Source: Spongiactinospora gelatinilytica
GTDB taxonomy: Bacteria > Actinomycetota > Actinomycetes > Streptosporangiales > Streptosporangiaceae
Direction of reading: 5' to 3'
Length of the DNA stretch: 48,189 nt
Assembly (NCBI RefSeq): GCF_003236385.1
Contig: NZ_POUA01000012.1
Span: 1 to 48,189 of the forward strand
Below the pieces are notes generated by a model, which made no database searches, had not been told where the DNA came from, and saw nothing but the letters and a program-made list of their open reading frames with translations. Of the stretch, positions 31,449 to 40,481 are shown piece by piece (the stretch's first letter is position 1; each line of letters begins with the position of its first letter). A program made the translations under genes and the position numbers.

Positions 31449-33059
31449 TCAGCCGGCGGCGTTGGACGCCTGGGCGGTCAGCGCGCCGAAGTCGACGGGG
31501 GTGCCGTCCAGCGGGACGACGGCCGCCACGTAGCAGTCGGGGCGCACGAGGTAGACGACGTCCTGCTCATCGGCGTAGATGTCCCACATCTCATCCGACA
31601 GCACGGTGAGCACGCCGGTCCCGCTGGTGGCGGGGGCCAGGATGGAGCGGCGGACCCAGGCGGGGGCCGCGATGGCGTCGAGTTCGGTGCTCAGGCCGGA
31701 GACCAGGCCGTTGCGGCCGGGCACGGCCAGCAGGGTCACCTCACCCGCCATCGCGGCGCGCAGCGTGGTGGTACGGCTGCCGTCGACGCAGCGCAGGTCG
31801 GGCAGCGGCGCACCGGGCCGCACCCGGGGAGCGGGCAGCAGGGCCTGGGCGGTCAGCGCCGAGTCGTGGTAGGGGAACGGCTCGTACAGCTTGCCGCAGT
31901 CCACCCGGTGCGCCTGGCCGGGGTCCGCGAGGGCCGCCGCGAGGGCGGCGTCGCGCACCTGGCGGCCGGACTCGTCGTCGGGGGTCATGAACTTCATGGA
32001 CGCCCCGGTCACCGCCAGGTTGTGATCGGCCGCGGCGGCCCGCTCGGCCTCGTAGCTGTCCAGCAGCGCGGGGCCGGCCTTGCCGTTGAGCACGAACCCG
32101 AGCTTCCAGGCCAGGTTCTCCGCGTCCTCCATGCCGCTGTTCATGCCGCGGGCGCCGAACGGCGAGACGACGTGGGCGGCGTCGCCGACCAGGAACACGC
32201 GGCCACTGCGGAACGCCGAGGCCCGGCACTGCTGGAAGGTGTAGGTGTTGCTGCGGACCACGCGCACCGGGTGGTCGCCGATCACGGTGGCGATCCGCGC
32301 CGCCACCCGCCCGGGCTCGGTGAGCGTCTCGGCGTCGGCGTCCAGCGGGATCTGCCAGTCCAGCCGCCACAGCTTGCGGGTCACCCCGTGCATGAGCACG
32401 ATCCCCTCGGGGTGGAAGGGCGGGTTGAACCACAGCCGCCGCTCCCGCTCGAAGGGCAGGTCGGCCTCGAAGTCGGCGACCAGGAAGCGGCCCTTGGTCT
32501 GCCAGCCGTCGAAGGTGATGCCCAGGCGGCGCCGTACGCCGCTGCCGATGCCGTCGGCCGCGACGAGGTAGGCGCCGGTGTAGGTCTCCGGCCCGTCGGG
32601 GCCCGCCGCGGTGACCCGCACGCCGGAGTCGTCCTGCTCCAGGCCGCCCACGGCGCGCCCCAGCCGGATGTCCACCAGGCCGGTCGCGAGAGCCGCGTCG
32701 TAGAGCATCTCCTCGATGCGGAACTGCGGGAAGTTCACGAACGGCGGGTAGATCTCCTCGCCGTGCGGGGGGAACCTGAGCTGGAGTATCTCCTGGTCAC
32801 CGTAGTATGTGCGACCAAGCGACCAGCTCGCTCCATCATTGACGATCTCATCCGCCAGGCCGAGGCGGTCGTACAGCGCGAGGATGTCGCGCTGCACGGT
32901 GACGGCCCGCGATTGGCGGCAGCTCGGCTGTTCACGGCGTTCCAGCAACACCGAGCGCACGTTCTGCCGGGCGAGCAGGAGTGCGGTGGCCATGCCAACG
33001 GGGCCCGCGCCCACGATGACCACGTGGGGGGAAGAACCTGAGTTGTCCGGCAGAACCAT
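31449..33059 (-). CDS. FAD-dependent aromatic monooxygenase (MhpA/PheA-like)
   Basis: A 536-residue class A flavoprotein hydroxylase. It has the FAD dinucleotide fold VVIVGAGPVGMATALLLA (about 14-31), a DG motif in LVAADGIGSGVRRRLG, and the GD motif FLVGDAAHVVSPFGARGMN that contacts FAD ribityl. The C-terminal 140 residues are the thioredoxin-like domain typical of MhpA/phenol hydroxylase. NADH-dependent ring hydroxylation of a phenolic acid is the expected reaction. ATG 33059 follows GGAGGTGGCG; upstream open frame is not coding-like. A perfect ACCGATATTCGGT dyad lies 17 bases upstream of the start. It is first gene of an operon with OsmC, divergent from the IclR gene. Confidence 0.9.
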   Translation of the reverse strand: MVLPDNSGSSPHVVIVGAGPVGMATALLLARQNVRSVLLERREQPSCRQSRAVTVQRDILALYDRLGLADEIVNDGASWSLGRTYYGDQEILQLRFPPHGEEIYPPFVNFPQFRIEEMLYDAALATGLVDIRLGRAVGGLEQDDSGVRVTAAGPDGPETYTGAYLVAADGIGSGVRRRLGITFDGWQTKGRFLVADFEADLPFERERRLWFNPPFHPEGIVLMHGVTRKLWRLDWQIPLDADAETLTEPGRVAARIATVIGDHPVRVVRSNTYTFQQCRASAFRSGRVFLVGDAAHVVSPFGARGMNSGMEDAENLAWKLGFVLNGKAGPALLDSYEAERAAAADHNLAVTGASMKFMTPDDESGRQVRDAALAAALADPGQAHRVDCGKLYEPFPYHDSALTAQALLPAPRVRPGAPLPDLRCVDGSRTTTLRAAMAGEVTLLAVPGRNGLVSGLSTELDAIAAPAWVRRSILAPATSGTGVLTVLSDEMWDIYADEQDVVYLVRPDCYVAAVVPLDGTPVDFGALTAQASNAAG

Positions 33060-33075
33060 CGCCACCTCCGACTTG

Positions 33076-33107
33076 ACCGATATTCGGTTATTGTGACCGG
33101 CTATTGC
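33076..33107 (-). promoter_or_regulatory. Paired IclR-type operator of the monooxygenase operon
   Basis: Core CGATATTCG (33078-33086), within the perfect dyad ACCGATATTCGGT, is followed by a degenerate core CGGCTATTG (33098-33106) exactly 20 bp away. Confidence 0.65.
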
Positions 33108-33181
33108 ACATAGCGTGCCTTGTTCGCGGCCGGACTTCAAGGGGTGCGGCGCGACTCATGTTGGCGTAGGACCGCGCAGTG

Positions 33182-33214
33182 CGCGATAATCGCTCACGGG
33201 CCCCGATTTTCGAC
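33182..33214 (+). promoter_or_regulatory. Paired operator upstream of the IclR gene
   Basis: Cores CGATAATCG (33184-33192) and CGATTTTCG (33204-33212) are 20 bp apart and end about 38 bases before the iclR start, suggesting autoregulation. Confidence 0.65.
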
Positions 33215-33250
33215 AGACTGTAATCCCGTCGTTTCTCCTGGGAGTGAGCC

Positions 33251-33949
33251 GTGACCGAGGAACCAGCCCGACCTGGCGAGATCGCGCAGACGCTCGATCG
33301 GGGGCTGCGCCTGTTGGAGATCCTCGCCGAGGCGGACCCGGACCAGGGCCTGTCGCCGACCGAGGCCGCCGCCCGGCTCGGTGTCCACCGTTCCATCGCC
33401 GCCCGGCTGCTGGCGACCCTGCTGCGCCGCGGCTTCGTCCGGCGCACCCGTGAGGGACGGTACCTGCTGGGCATGGGCCTGTTCACGCTGGCGCGCCAGG
33501 TGTCGCAGAATCTCATGGTCGTGGCGGGGCCGTTGCTCACCGAGATCGCCGAACGGCTCGACGCCACCGCGGTCATGCACGTGGCCGACGGGGACGGCGC
33601 CGTCACGCTGGCCTCGGTCGAGCCCAAGCGGGCCAGCTTCCACATCGGCCTGCGCACCGGCTCGCGCCACCCGCTGGGCACCGCCGCCACCGGCATCGCC
33701 ATCCTGGCCGGCCGCCCGGCCGAGGCCGGTGAGCGCGACAAGGTCACCCAGGGACGCAAGCAGGGGTACGTGGTCACCACCGGCGAACTGGTCCCCAACT
33801 TCACCGGCATCGCCGCCCCGATCGTGGTCAACGGCTGGTGTGACGCCAGCGTCGGCGTGGTCATCCCCAAAGAGCGCAAGCACGACGAGAAGGTGCTGGC
33901 CGGCGAGGTGATCGCGCTGGCCAGGAACATCGCGATCGGCCTGACCTGA
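33251..33949 (+). CDS. IclR-family transcriptional regulator
   Basis: A 232-residue regulator from GTG 33251, with GGGAGTGA upstream. The N-terminal winged HTH is LDRGLRLLEILAEADPDQGL, SPTEAAARLGVHRSIAARLL, ATLLRRGFVRRTREGRYLLG. The effector domain follows (VVAGPLLTEIAERLDATAVM, ASFHIGLRTGSRHPLGTAAT, YVVTTGELVPNFTGIAAPIV). The C-terminus is normal for the family. IclR proteins control aromatic catabolism in many soil bacteria and respond to a pathway intermediate. The gene lies between the monooxygenase and dioxygenase genes. The recurring 20-bp-spaced dyads at its own and five other promoters make it the likely local regulator. A terminator follows. Confidence 0.92.
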   Translation: MTEEPARPGEIAQTLDRGLRLLEILAEADPDQGLSPTEAAARLGVHRSIAARLLATLLRRGFVRRTREGRYLLGMGLFTLARQVSQNLMVVAGPLLTEIAERLDATAVMHVADGDGAVTLASVEPKRASFHIGLRTGSRHPLGTAATGIAILAGRPAEAGERDKVTQGRKQGYVVTTGELVPNFTGIAAPIVVNGWCDASVGVVIPKERKHDEKVLAGEVIALARNIAIGLT

Positions 33950-33979
33950 GCCCGCGCCCGCGCCGAGCGCGGGCATCAC

Positions 33980-34014
33980 GGCCCCGGAGCCCCGAGCGGG
34001 CACCGGGGCCTTTT
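33980..34014 (+). terminator. Rho-independent terminator of iclR
   Basis: GGCCCCGG (33980-33987) pairs with CCGGGGCC (34003-34010), followed by TTTT. An additional GC-rich inverted repeat lies just before it. Confidence 0.75.
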
Positions 34015-34060
34015 CGCGTCTCCGGGCGATTGACAACCGTCCTTCCTATACGCGAGGATC

Positions 34061-34094
34061 GCCGATATACGAACTCTATCACCGATAATCGAAC
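34061..34094 (+). promoter_or_regulatory. Paired operator upstream of the ring-cleavage dioxygenase
   Basis: GCCGATATACGAAC and ACCGATAATCGAAC start at 34061 and 34081; cores CGATATACG and CGATAATCG are exactly 20 bp apart. They end about 34 bases before the dioxygenase ATG. Confidence 0.7.
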
Positions 34095-34127
34095 ACGTAC
34101 AAAACTCGATCTTGGATTGAGGTGGGC

Positions 34128-35309
34128 ATGGTCTACTACAGGCGTCTGGGAGAGGTGCCGCGTAAGCGGCACTCCCAGTTCCGCGGCGCCGACGGCGCCC
34201 TCTACCACGAGGAGATGCAGGGCGAGGAAGGGTTCACCTGGACCCAGTCGTTCCTGTACCACCGCAAGATCCCGACCGCCATCACCGCGGCCGAAAGCCA
34301 CGCCGACGGCGGCGGGCCGCTGAGCCCCAACGACCCGCTGCTGCCCCGGCACCTGCGCACCCACGCGTACAAACCGGGCGGGGACCCGATTTTGGACCGG
34401 CGGGTCCTGATGGGCAACTCCGAGGTGACGATCTCCTACGTCGCCGCCGACACCGACAGCCCCCTGTACCGCAACGCGGTCGGCGACGAACTGGTCTACG
34501 TCGAGTCCGGCTCGGCGGTGCTGGAGTCCTCCTACGGCCGGATGCCGGTCGGCGACGGCGACTACGTGGTCATCCCCACCTCCACGACGCACCGCTGGCG
34601 GCTGCTCGGCGATGAGCTGCGGCTGTTCGTGGTGACCGCGTCCGGAGGCGGGCACATCAGGCCGCCCAAGCGGTTCATGTCGCCGTTCGGGCAGTTCCTG
34701 GACGGCTCGCCGTTCAACGAGCGCGACATCCGCGGCCCGGAGGAGCTGACCTCCGCCGAGGGGCCGGCCGAGGTCTACGTCAGGCACCGGCGCGGCGTCA
34801 CCCGCTACAGCTACGCCTTCCACCCCTTCGACGTGGTCGGCTGGGACGGCTACAACTACCCCTACGCGCTGTCCATCCGCGACTTCACCCCCTCCACCGG
34901 CGCGCTGCACCTGCCGCCGCCGACCTACATCACCTTCGAAGGACCGGGCTTCGTCATCTGCTCCTTCGTGCCGCGCATGTTCGACTACCACCCCGACGCG
35001 GTGAAGGTCCCCTACAACCACGCCAACGTCGACTCCGATGAGGTGCTGTTCTACTGCGGCGGCGATTTCATGAGCCGCGCGGGCACGGGCATCGGCATGG
35101 GGTCCATCTCCCTGCACCCCGCCGGCTACATCCACGGCCCGCAGCCGGGCAGCGCGGAAAAGAGCCTGAAGGTGGCCAGGACCGAGGAGTACGCGGTCAT
35201 GGTGGACACCTTCCGGCCGCTCGACCTCGGGCCCGACCTGAGCGAGGCGGAAGACCCCGGCTACGCGTGGTCATGGGCCCGCGGCGCCGGCGTCGACATC
35301 GGCGGGTGA
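34128..35309 (+). CDS. hmgA: Homogentisate 1,2-dioxygenase-like cupin enzyme
   Basis: A 393-residue non-heme iron ring-cleavage dioxygenase. In characterised enzymes it opens homogentisate to maleylacetoacetate. Bicupin architecture is visible. The iron ligands fall in VPYNHANVDSDEVLFY (His298, Glu305) and SLHPAGYIHGPQPGS (His336), the blocks that hold His335/Glu341/His371 in the human enzyme. HPFDVVGWDGYNYPYALSI is another family signature. ATG 34128 sits after GAGGTGGGC; a GTG six bases upstream is less likely. Maleylacetoacetate isomerase and fumarylacetoacetase genes are absent nearby, so the true substrate may be a homogentisate analogue. Two operators precede it and a strong terminator follows. 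Confidence 0.88.
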   Translation: MVYYRRLGEVPRKRHSQFRGADGALYHEEMQGEEGFTWTQSFLYHRKIPTAITAAESHADGGGPLSPNDPLLPRHLRTHAYKPGGDPILDRRVLMGNSEVTISYVAADTDSPLYRNAVGDELVYVESGSAVLESSYGRMPVGDGDYVVIPTSTTHRWRLLGDELRLFVVTASGGGHIRPPKRFMSPFGQFLDGSPFNERDIRGPEELTSAEGPAEVYVRHRRGVTRYSYAFHPFDVVGWDGYNYPYALSIRDFTPSTGALHLPPPTYITFEGPGFVICSFVPRMFDYHPDAVKVPYNHANVDSDEVLFYCGGDFMSRAGTGIGMGSISLHPAGYIHGPQPGSAEKSLKVARTEEYAVMVDTFRPLDLGPDLSEAEDPGYAWSWARGAGVDIGG

Positions 35310-35329
35310 CCGCCCGCCCGGTCTCGCCC

Positions 35330-35361
35330 AAGGGCCCCGCGACCACGGTCGCGGGGCCCTT
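35330..35361. terminator. Bidirectional terminator between hmgA and livM
   Basis: AAGGGCCCCGCGACC and GGTCGCGGGGCCCTT form a perfect 15-bp stem with a 2-base centre. The A-start and TT-end suit termination from both convergent genes. Confidence 0.8.
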
Positions 35362-35393
35362 CGCCGTCCGGAGCGCGAGCGGCCTCCGGAGCC

Positions 35394-36515
35394 TCAGGCG
35401 GCCGGTGTGCGGTCGGCGGCCACGGGACGGCGCGGCGTCAGCGCCTTGCGCGCCCGGGTGGCCAGCGCCGCCAGGCCCTTGGGCTCGTAGAACAGGATGA
35501 GCACGATCATCCCGCCGTAGAGGATCTGCGCGACGTAGGCGGGCCCGAAGTTGGACACCGCGCCGCCCATGCCCGGGATCGCATCGCTGTAGCGCTGCAG
35601 CAGCAACGGCAGCGAGGACACGAACGCCGCTCCGGCGATCGCCCCGGCGACCGACGCCTGCCCGCCGATCACCACCATCGCCAGGTACTCCAGCGACAGG
35701 AACAGGTCCCAGTACTCGGGCACCACCCGCTCGAACAGCAGCGCCAGCAACACCCCGGCCAGGCCCGCGTACACGCTCGACAGCGTGAAGGCGACCGATC
35801 GGTACCGGGCCACCCGCACGCCCAGCGCCGCCGCGTGCACCTCGCCGTCGCGGATCGCCGCGAACGCCCTGCCCACCCGGCTGCGCAGCACCAGCACGGC
35901 GAACACCGTGGTCAGCGCCAAGATGAGCAGCGTGACGTACCACCCGCGCTCGGCCTGGCGCAGCGGCACCCCGAACAACGACAACTCCGGCTCGACGCCG
36001 AACACCTGGAAGGAGCCGATGCTCAGCTCCGGCACGTTGCGCCCGTTGTAGCCGCCGGTCAGCGGCTCGGCGGTGAACAGCACGTGCTGGCCGATGAAGA
36101 CCAGCGCCAGTGAGGCGACACCCAGATAGATGCCCTTCAACCGGCCGGCCAGCGGGCTGAAGGCCAGCCCCGCCAGCCCGGCGAGCGCCACCGCGACCAC
36201 CGCTGCGGCCAGGCTGGGCAACCCGAGGCCCCAGGATTCCTCCGTCGCCGGGGAACTGAGCCAGATGTACCCATAGGCGCCCACGGCCAGGAAGAACGAG
36301 TGCGCCAGGGAGAGCTGGCCCACCCGCCCGACCAGGATCATCAGCCCGACCGCGCCGATGGCGGCGGCGAAGGCGAAGGACCCGAGGTTGAGCCAGAACC
36401 GGTCGGCGTACAGGGGGATCGCCAGCAGGACCACACCCGCCACGACCGCCACGGGCACCCGCCAGCGGACACCCGCACGCGCCTGCTTGGAAGAGGTCAA
36501 CGCCGCCTTAAACAC
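35394..36515 (-). CDS. livM: Branched-chain-type ABC transporter permease LivM
   Basis: A 373-residue inner-membrane permease with about nine hydrophobic segments. Family motifs are GAVGLMILVGRVGQLSLAHS, FLAVGAYGYIW, and the EAA-like cytoplasmic loop RVGRAFAAIRDGEVHAAALG with GVRVARYRSVAFTLSSVYAG. It ends with YGGMIVLILFYEPKGLAALA. It is the last gene of the five-gene importer operon; its GTG start overlaps the livH stop by 8 bases. Systems of this class import amino acids but also aromatic acids and amides; the catabolic context favours an aromatic substrate (inference). Confidence 0.92.
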   Translation of the reverse strand: MFKAALTSSKQARAGVRWRVPVAVVAGVVLLAIPLYADRFWLNLGSFAFAAAIGAVGLMILVGRVGQLSLAHSFFLAVGAYGYIWLSSPATEESWGLGLPSLAAAVVAVALAGLAGLAFSPLAGRLKGIYLGVASLALVFIGQHVLFTAEPLTGGYNGRNVPELSIGSFQVFGVEPELSLFGVPLRQAERGWYVTLLILALTTVFAVLVLRSRVGRAFAAIRDGEVHAAALGVRVARYRSVAFTLSSVYAGLAGVLLALLFERVVPEYWDLFLSLEYLAMVVIGGQASVAGAIAGAAFVSSLPLLLQRYSDAIPGMGGAVSNFGPAYVAQILYGGMIVLILFYEPKGLAALATRARKALTPRRPVAADRTPAA

Positions 36516-37407
36516 GGACCGCCTCCCGTATCCCGAACAGCCCGGCGGGCCTGGCCAGCAATACCACCAGCATCAGCACGTACGGCGCGGCCTCCTCGAA
36601 GCCCTGGCCGAGGAAGGCCAGGTGCTCGCCGTACCCGCGGACCAGGACCTCGCTCAGCCCGACCAGCAGCCCGCCGGCGATGGCGCCGGTGGTGGAGTCC
36701 AGCCCGCCGATGATCGCCGCGGGCAGCGCGCGCAGCGCCACGGCCTCGACCGAGGTGTCCAGCCCCGGGCTCGGATAGGCCACGATGAACAGGCCCGCGC
36801 ACACCGCCAGCGCCCCGGCCACGGCCCACGCCGTCGCCGACACCCGGCCGAGCCGGATGCCCATCAGCGAGGCCGTCTCGGGGTCCTCGGCCGTGGCCCG
36901 CATCGCCACGCCGAAATCGCTGCGGTGCAGCCACAGCTGGAACAGCACCAGCAGCAGCGCGCTGACGACCAGCGCGGCGATCCGCGCCTCGGCCACACCG
37001 ATGCCCAGGAACCGCACCACCTCGTTGCCCCACGGGTCGCCCGTGGTGAGGATCTGCGAGCCGATCCGCCGGTCGACCTCGGTCAGCAGCACCACGTCCA
37101 CGCCGATGGTCATGATGCTCGCCGCGACCACCGCCTGCGTCCTGCGGAACCTGGCGACCAGCACCCGGTCGACCAGCACGGCCAGGACCGCGGCGGCGGC
37201 CACGCCCAGCGGAAGCGCCACCCAGAACGACAGCCCGTGCAGGCTGTAGGCGCTGGCCGTCACGTACGTGCCGAACATCAGCAGGCTGGGCTGGGCGAAG
37301 TTGACCACGCTGGACGATTTGTAGATGACGACGATGCCCAGGGCGACGAGCGCGTAGACGGCACCGAGTGACGCGCCCTCCACCAGCATCGAGAGAAGTT
37401 GTGCCAT
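36508..37407 (-). CDS. livH: Branched-chain-type ABC transporter permease LivH
   Basis: A 299-residue permease with about eight hydrophobic segments. It opens with the signature LVEGASLGAVYALVALGIVV and YKSSSVVNFAQPSLLMFGTY. The EAA-type loop is SDFGVAMRATAEDPETASLM, and it ends with ILMLVVLL-like VLMLVVLLARPAGLFGIREA. ATG 37407 follows AGGAG at good distance; the reading frame is open upstream only by chance, through the antisense of livG. It forms the translocation pore with LivM. Confidence 0.92.
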   Translation of the reverse strand: MAQLLSMLVEGASLGAVYALVALGIVVIYKSSSVVNFAQPSLLMFGTYVTASAYSLHGLSFWVALPLGVAAAAVLAVLVDRVLVARFRRTQAVVAASIMTIGVDVVLLTEVDRRIGSQILTTGDPWGNEVVRFLGIGVAEARIAALVVSALLLVLFQLWLHRSDFGVAMRATAEDPETASLMGIRLGRVSATAWAVAGALAVCAGLFIVAYPSPGLDTSVEAVALRALPAAIIGGLDSTTGAIAGGLLVGLSEVLVRGYGEHLAFLGQGFEEAAPYVLMLVVLLARPAGLFGIREAVRV

Positions 37408-37418
37408 GAAACCGGCTC

Positions 37419-38234
37419 CTAGGATGGCGGCTGGGACTCGGAACGTGCCTTTTGCGCGGCGCCGGCCCGGCCGAGGTAGGCGGCGATGACCGCTTCGTCG
37501 GAGGTCACCCGGCCGGGCGGTCCGGTGGTCACGACCTGGCCGAAGTCCAGCACGGTGACCTGCTCGGAGATGCCCATCACCAGTCCCATGTCGTGTTCGA
37601 CCAAAAGGACGGTGATCTGCCGTTCGGCGGCGATCCGGCGGATGGTGTCGCGGACCTCGACCTTCTCGTGGGTGTGCATGCCGGCCGCCGGCTCGTCGAG
37701 CAGCAGCAGCCGCGGCTCGGTGGCCAGGGCGCGCGCGATGTCCACCCGCTTGGCCTCGCCGTAGGGGAGTTCGGCGGCGGGCAGCGCGAGCAGGTGGTCC
37801 ACGCCGAGGAACTCGGCGACCTCGCGTACCTTGGCCCTGGCCTCCCGCTCGGAGCGGCGGGCGTACGGCAGGCGCAGCCCGGCGGCGAACACCCCGCCCC
37901 TGCCCAGCCGGTGCCGGCCGAGCAGCAGGTTCTCCTCCACGGTCAGCCCGGCGAACATGGACGCGTTCTGGAACGCCCGGCCGACGCCCAGAGCCGTCAC
38001 CCGGTGCGGCGCGAGCCCGATCAGCTCGCTGCCGTCCACCCGCACGCTGCCCTCGGCGGGCTTGTAGATCCCGGACAGCACGTTGAAAAGGGATGACTTG
38101 CCCGCGCCGTTGGGGCCGATGACCGCGTGGATCGTGCCGGGCTCGGCGGTGAAGGTGACCCCGGAAAGCGCCGTCACCCCGGCGAACCGGACCGTGACGT
38201 CGCTGACCTGCAAGCGGGCGCCGGGCGCGGTCAT
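37419..38234 (-). CDS. livG: ABC transporter ATPase LivG
   Basis: A 271-residue nucleotide-binding subunit. Walker A is GPNGAGKSS (about 40-48), the Q-loop lies in GRAFQNASMF, the signature is LPYGEAKRV (replacing LSGGQ, normal for LivG), Walker B is RLLLLDEPAAG and the H-loop is LLVEHDM. The C-terminal extension (GPPGRVTSDEAVIAAYLG) is typical of LivG. It begins within the last 4 bases of livF (ATGA) and is followed by livH after 11 bases. Confidence 0.94.
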   Translation of the reverse strand: MTAPGARLQVSDVTVRFAGVTALSGVTFTAEPGTIHAVIGPNGAGKSSLFNVLSGIYKPAEGSVRVDGSELIGLAPHRVTALGVGRAFQNASMFAGLTVEENLLLGRHRLGRGGVFAAGLRLPYARRSEREARAKVREVAEFLGVDHLLALPAAELPYGEAKRVDIARALATEPRLLLLDEPAAGMHTHEKVEVRDTIRRIAAERQITVLLVEHDMGLVMGISEQVTVLDFGQVVTTGPPGRVTSDEAVIAAYLGRAGAAQKARSESQPPS

Positions 38235-39034
38235 GGCATGCCTCCTCGTACGTCGCCGGGGATGGTGGCGGCGATCTCCTCGTCGGGTTCCCCGCCCAGA
38301 TACAGGCGGCGCACCCGGTCATCGCCGCGCAGGCGCTCGGCCGCACCCTCGATCGCCACCTCGCCCACCGAAAGGACATAGGCGTGGTCGGCCAGCTCCA
38401 GGGCGACCGCCGCGTTCTGCTCGACGACGAGCATCGCCGTTCCCTGGCCGTGAATCTCGCGCAGCAGGTCCACGATCCGGTCGATGATCTTCGGGGCGAG
38501 GCCCAGCGACGGCTCGTCCAGCAGCAGCAGCCGGGGCTCGGCCATCAGAGCGCGCCCGATGGCCAGCATCTGCTGCTCGCCGCCGGACAGCAGGCCCGCG
38601 GCCTGGCTGCGGCGCTCGCCGAGCACGGGGAACAGGTCGTACACCCGTTCCAGGTCGCCGGGCCGTTTGCCCTTCGGGTTGCCGTACCGGCCCGCGCGGA
38701 GGTTCTCCTGGACGGTCAGATGGGCGAAGACCCGGCGTCCCTCGGGGACCTGCACGATGCCGGACTTGACCCGGCGCTCGGCGCCCACGCCGTCGATGCG
38801 CTCCCCGGCGAACCTGATCTCGCCGCCGGTCATCCGCCCGGCCTGGCGGGTCAGCACCCCGGAGATCGCGCGCAGCAGCGTGGACTTGCCGGCGCCGTTG
38901 CTGCCGAGCACCGCCACGATGCCGCCCTGCGGGACGTCCACGCTGACGTCTCGCAGGGCGGTCACCGCGTCGCCGTAGCGCACCCCGAGGCCGCGCACCG
39001 ACAGCAGCGGCTCGTCAGTACCCCGTCCGGTCAT
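38231..39034 (-). CDS. livF: ABC transporter ATPase LivF
   Basis: A 267-residue nucleotide-binding subunit. Walker A is GSNGAGKST, the Q-loop lies in IVQVPEGRRVFAHLTV (a LivF hallmark), the signature is LLSGGEQQMLAIGRAL, Walker B is RLLLLDEPSLG and the H-loop region reads LVVEQNAAVAL, where Gln replaces His as usual in LivF. It ends with a tail (LGGEPDEEIAATIPG) longer than average. The ATG overlaps the binding-protein stop (ATGA), and its own stop overlaps livG, so all five genes are coupled. Confidence 0.94.
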   Translation of the reverse strand: MTGRGTDEPLLSVRGLGVRYGDAVTALRDVSVDVPQGGIVAVLGSNGAGKSTLLRAISGVLTRQAGRMTGGEIRFAGERIDGVGAERRVKSGIVQVPEGRRVFAHLTVQENLRAGRYGNPKGKRPGDLERVYDLFPVLGERRSQAAGLLSGGEQQMLAIGRALMAEPRLLLLDEPSLGLAPKIIDRIVDLLREIHGQGTAMLVVEQNAAVALELADHAYVLSVGEVAIEGAAERLRGDDRVRRLYLGGEPDEEIAATIPGDVRGGMP

Positions 39035-40293
39035 CGTGCCTGGTACTTCGCCGTGTCCGGGCCGGTGTAGCCGCTCTTGACCAGCTCAAGGCCGCCCTCG
39101 GCGCCCTTGGACGGCTTCAGGATGAAGGTCTCGGTGGACGGCGAGACGCCCGGCTTGGAGAAGTCCAGCGGCACGGTGGTCTGCTGGGTGTCGTAGGAGC
39201 CCTTCTGCCGGAACGCCTTGGACAGGCCCTCCCTGCTGAGGTCCTTGTTCTCGCACGCCTGGGTGATGGCCTGGTCCATCACGCTGGCCGCCGCGTAGCC
39301 GAGGGTCACCCACAGGCTGGGGGTGATCGACTTCTCGCCGGACTTGGCGTAAAGGTTCCTGACCTGCTCCGGACCGGCGCCCTCACCGGCGAACGGCGCG
39401 GCCGAGCCGACCACGAGCATGTTCTTCTCCATGGCCGTGCCCGCGCCGGTGGTCAGCGACTCGGGGGAGAAGCCCGGGGCGGCGGCCACGATCGGCACGT
39501 CCAGGCCCTCCACGTCGGCGACGGCCGCCGCGGAGGAGACCTGGCGTCCGGACGCGCTCACGAACAGCGCCTTGACGCCCGCGTCGGCCATCTGCTTGAC
39601 CTGCCCGGCAAGGTCGCTGACCGTCGGGTCGATCTGCTGGCCGACCACGGAGATGCCGTTGGCCTCGGCGGCGAAGGTGGCCCCCGCCAGGCCGGGCTCT
39701 CCGTAGTCGCCCTTGAGGTAGATGTAACCGATCTTGTCGCCCTTGGCCAGCTTCTTCTCCTCGATCAGGTAGCCGACCGCGTTCACCATCTCGATGTCGT
39801 AGGTGGTGCCGGGGATGATGATGGACTCGCTGTCCTTGACGCTGGGGGACCAGCCCATGGACACCGCGAGCACCTTGTCCTGCTCCAGCTTGGGCAGCAC
39901 GGCCAGGGTGGTCGGCGAGCCGACGGTGATCTGCAGGGCCAGGACCTGCTGGGACATGTCCGAGTACAGCGACACCGCCTTCTGCGGGTCATAGCCGTGG
40001 TCGCGGGTCACCAGGTTGACCTTGCGGCCGTCGCAGACGCCGCCCGCGGCGTTCTTGGCGTCCCAGTAGAGCTTCACTCCCAGGTTCTGCTGCTTGTCGA
40101 TCGCGGCGAACGGCCCGGTGATGTCGGTGAGCAGGCCCAGGTTGATGGTGGAGCCGTCCACACCGGGCCCCGTGGGCATGCCACCGGAGTCCTTAGCACT
40201 GGTCTCGGCCTTGGTGGAGCAGGCGGCCACGGTGGTGATTGCGAGGGTGGCCGCGCTCAGCGCGGCGGCCATACGGAGCGTGCGGGATGGCAT
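39031..40293 (-). CDS. Periplasmic-type substrate-binding lipoprotein of the Liv importer
   Basis: A 420-residue lipoprotein. The signal peptide MPSRTLRMAAALSAATLAIT ends in the lipobox VAAC with acylated Cys25. The mature protein is a type 1 Leu/Ile/Val-binding fold: INLGLLTDITGPFAAIDKQQ, VNLVTRDHGYDPQKAVSLYS, DKIGYIYLKGDYGEPGLAGA, and a hinge region near APGFSPESLTTGAGT. It determines import specificity. ATG 40293 follows AAAGGGG. The first gene of the operon, it has an unusually long leader, since a perfect ACCGATATTCGGT operator sits 102 bases upstream. Proposed ligand: the aromatic growth substrate of this island. Confidence 0.92.
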   Translation of the reverse strand: MPSRTLRMAAALSAATLAITTVAACSTKAETSAKDSGGMPTGPGVDGSTINLGLLTDITGPFAAIDKQQNLGVKLYWDAKNAAGGVCDGRKVNLVTRDHGYDPQKAVSLYSDMSQQVLALQITVGSPTTLAVLPKLEQDKVLAVSMGWSPSVKDSESIIIPGTTYDIEMVNAVGYLIEEKKLAKGDKIGYIYLKGDYGEPGLAGATFAAEANGISVVGQQIDPTVSDLAGQVKQMADAGVKALFVSASGRQVSSAAAVADVEGLDVPIVAAAPGFSPESLTTGAGTAMEKNMLVVGSAAPFAGEGAGPEQVRNLYAKSGEKSITPSLWVTLGYAAASVMDQAITQACENKDLSREGLSKAFRQKGSYDTQQTTVPLDFSKPGVSPSTETFILKPSKGAEGGLELVKSGYTGPDTAKYQAR

Positions 40294-40394
40294 GCGTCCC
40301 CTTTCGTACCGGTACGGGTCGGCGTCCCGTCGGAGACGCGTGGCCGCGGGGCAGTAGAGATCACGAGGTGGTCGTGGGGAGAGAGCAACCTGCA

Positions 40395-40427
40395 ACCGAT
40401 ATTCGGTCACACTGTGCGACTATCGTG
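40395..40427 (-). promoter_or_regulatory. Paired operator upstream of the Liv importer operon
   Basis: Core CGATATTCG (40397-40405), inside a perfect ACCGATATTCGGT, and core CGACTATCG (40417-40425) are exactly 20 bp apart. Confidence 0.65.
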
Positions 40428-40481
40428 CTGTGGCCCATCTGGCGTGTCAAGAGGATGGCCAAATGGCAACAGGAATGATGC

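Noticed and set aside
31005-33041. Long plus-strand frame opposite the OsmC and monooxygenase genes
   Set aside because: It is the shadow of two well-supported minus-strand genes; no motif or ribosome site supports it.
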